NCBI GenBank assembly: GCA_020633515.1
Contig: JACKDM010000011.1
Location: 1-64,000 of the forward strand
Direction of reading: 5' to 3'
Source of the DNA: Myxococcales bacterium
GTDB taxonomy: Bacteria; Myxococcota; Bradymonadia; UBA7976; UBA1532
Length of the DNA: 64,000 bases
The position numbers and the translations under genes were made by a program. This document shows, one piece after another, positions 62,741 through 64,000 of the stretch. Every line of letters starts with the position of its first letter. Position 1 is the stretch's first letter. The notes below the pieces were generated by a model that was not told the origin of the DNA, did no database searches, and was given only the letters and a program-made list of their open reading frames with translations.

Positions 62741-63015
62741 GAGGGCTCCACCTGCACGTCGACCTGGTCGACGACGCCGACGATGGCGGCGTCGACGGGG
62801 ACGAAGGTCGGTTCGAGCGCGAGCGCGGCTTCGCGGCTGCCGACGAGGAAGACGGTGTCACCCGGCCCGGCTTGGGTGGCGTCGACGGCGGCGTGGGGCG
62901 GCCCGTTGGGGGTGCCGTCGTCGTCGATCGGCTCGACGATGAGGATGCGGTAGCCGGCGAGGCCCTCGTACTTGACGGTGGCGACGACGGTGCCGATGAC
63001 GCGTCCGAGGTACAT
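62722..63015 (-). CDS. Microcompartment shell vertex protein (BMC-P, EutN/CcmL family), copy 2
   Basis: A 97-residue paralog of the next gene, with the same layout ([53 protein letters not shown]). ATG 63015 opens the cluster. It has no visible ribosome site, and the -10 hexamer ends only eight bases earlier, so the mRNA could be leaderless. No hexameric (BMC-H) or trimeric (BMC-T) shell gene is in the window. Confidence 0.93.
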   Translation of the reverse strand: MYLGRVIGTVVATVKYEGLAGYRILIVEPIDDDGTPNGPPHAAVDATQAGPGDTVFLVGSREAALALEPTFVPVDAAIVGVVDQVDVQVEPSCVSLA

Positions 63016-63023
63016 GCGGCGGC

Positions 63024-63052
63024 ACTGTAGTCGACGCGGCGCCGGATGTCGA
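63024..63052 (-). promoter_or_regulatory. Candidate promoter of the microcompartment cluster
   Basis: Minus-strand TCGACA (63047-63052), 17-base spacer, TACAGT (63024-63029). Transcription would begin at or beside the ATG. Confidence 0.5.
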
Positions 63053-63245
63053 TCGGGTCGGTGTCGCGCCCGGCGCGCGCCCGCGATCCGGCCGCGAACG
63101 GGCCGAGATCCGGGCGAGCCATGCGATGCCGTGGCCGGCGAGGCATGCCTTCCGACAAACCCCCGAGACCTGCCCGTATGAACTTCCGCCCCGCCCGCCG
63201 CCGTGTCATCGTGCTCGGCGGGGACCAGAACGGAGGGAGAACTCG

Positions 63246-64000
63246 ATGCCAACCGCCCGCCACGCGTCACGCCTGCTCGCGCTCCTCGCGCTCACGCTCG
63301 CCGCACCCGCCATCGCGCAGTCCGATCCCGCCCCCGAGCGGGTGCAGATGTCACTCGAACGCTACGGCCAGCTCCTCCGCACCGCGCGCCGCGCCGACGG
63401 GCCGCAGGCGACCTGGAGCCGCGGCGACCTCCGCGTCGAGCTCCCCGCCGATCCCGCCCGCCCGGCGGTCGCCCGCCTCGACGCCCGCCTCACCCTCACC
63501 GGCGATGGCACCGGCGAGATCCCGATCCTGCCTGCGCAAGCCATCATCCAGTCGGCCACCCTCGACGGCAGCGACCTCGCGCTCCTCCAGCTCGGCGGCG
63601 CCCACGTCGCGCTCGTGCGCGGCGACCAGACCGTCTCGCTCTCGCTGACCTGGCTCGTGCCCCGCGAGGCCGGCGACGACGGCGCCCCGGTCGCGGTCGT
63701 GCCGCTGCCGCCGCTGCCCGGCGCCGCGCTCACCGTCACCGGGGCCGGCGACGGCGCTGGCGTCTACCCCGGCGCCGACGTGCAGCGCGGGGGCGGCCAG
63801 CTCACCGCGTCGCTGCCGCCCACCCCCGCCGTCGTCATCCGCGCCGGCGCCGCCGGCGGCGGGCACGCGGTGCGCCGCGCGGCCTATGTCATCACCCTCG
63901 ACGCCGCCGGCAACGGCGCCGACGTCGCCGCGACCTTCGAAGCCACCCTCGACGGCCGTCAGGCCGACGTCCGCATCGCGCAGGCCGCCTCGGCGCTCAT
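63246..64000 (+). CDS. Exported protein of unknown function (3' end beyond window)
   Basis: ATG 63246 has GGAGGG eight bases upstream. It is open to the right edge (251 codons). A signal peptide (MPTARHASRLLALLALTLAAPAIAQ) is followed by beta-rich, Ala/Gly/Asp-rich sequence with regular strand spacing (ARLTLTGDGTGEIPILP, VSLSLTWLVP, AYVITLDAAGNGADVAATF). No family recognised. It is divergent from the microcompartment cluster, separated by 230 bases that hold the cluster promoter and no other gene. Confidence 0.75.
   Translation, partial: MPTARHASRLLALLALTLAAPAIAQSDPAPERVQMSLERYGQLLRTARRADGPQATWSRGDLRVELPADPARPAVARLDARLTLTGDGTGEIPILPAQAIIQSATLDGSDLALLQLGGAHVALVRGDQTVSLSLTWLVPREAGDDGAPVAVVPLPPLPGAALTVTGAGDGAGVYPGADVQRGGGQLTASLPPTPAVVIRAGAAGGGHAVRRAAYVITLDAAGNGADVAATFEATLDGRQADVRIAQAASAL

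Noticed and set aside
63177..63182. A TATGAA hexamer as the -10 of the last gene
   Set aside because: No acceptable -35 at 16-19 bases; too weak to list as a promoter.

Overview
This is a very GC-rich bacterial chromosome segment (roughly 70% or more G+C by eye). Its gene content points to a myxobacterium or close relative (Myxococcota, former Deltaproteobacteria). The evidence is the many lipoproteins with Cys-rich or MopE-type calcium/metal-binding repeats, an IgGFc-binding-type protein, PEGA and IPT/TIG domains, a Hanks-type Ser/Thr kinase and very long TPR proteins. The organism assignment is inference. No insertion sequence, prophage, CRISPR array, rRNA operon or origin was seen, and no gene-free stretch exceeds about 230 bases.

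Region 1 (1-16990, minus strand). A Ser/Thr kinase gene is followed, after a good promoter at 14567-14597, by an unbroken run of about 13 genes. They encode small exported and lipoprotein TPR/PEGA/propeller proteins wrapped around a complete Dpp/Opp-type peptide ABC transporter (solute-binding protein, two permeases, two ATPases). Most junctions are 4-base stop/start overlaps. Two genes here, the kinase and a lipoprotein with a Pro-rich linker, are interrupted by single-base indels in GC-rich low-complexity DNA.

Region 2 (17080-22129, plus) carries two large surface lipoproteins (IgGFc-binding type and five-IPT/TIG type). Region 3 (22188-27300) holds an acidic-amino-acid symporter with an unusual periplasmic insertion, a methyltransferase, a small outer-membrane barrel, an AgmX-like lipoprotein, an unknown protein and tRNA-Arg.

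Region 4 (27302-34476) is core housekeeping: surE-nlpD-apt, rpmI-rplT-ihfA without pheST, tRNA-Pro and tRNA-Val, and divergently a DciA (DUF721) gene and a DEAD-box helicase. Region 5 (34598-48264) has a methyltransferase, psd, and a 3,820-residue TPR protein that alone fills 11.5 kb.

Region 6 (48452-60349) has a class IV aminotransferase, a Cys-rich lipoprotein, an outer-membrane barrel, the operon rpsA-ihfB-lapB-clpX, a BY-kinase-like ATPase with a damaged P-loop, tRNA-Gly, the operon slt-pgsA-nadB and a CAT-anticodon tRNA. Region 7 (60444-64000) has a metallo-beta-lactamase/helix-hairpin-helix fusion. It also has a translationally coupled bacterial microcompartment cluster: two BMC-P pentamer genes and a class II aldolase that ends in an encapsulation-peptide-like tail. 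A truncated exported protein closes the window.

The best candidates for an undescribed system are the microcompartment cluster, whose aldolase lacks one canonical zinc ligand, and the coupled ABC-transporter/envelope-protein operon.
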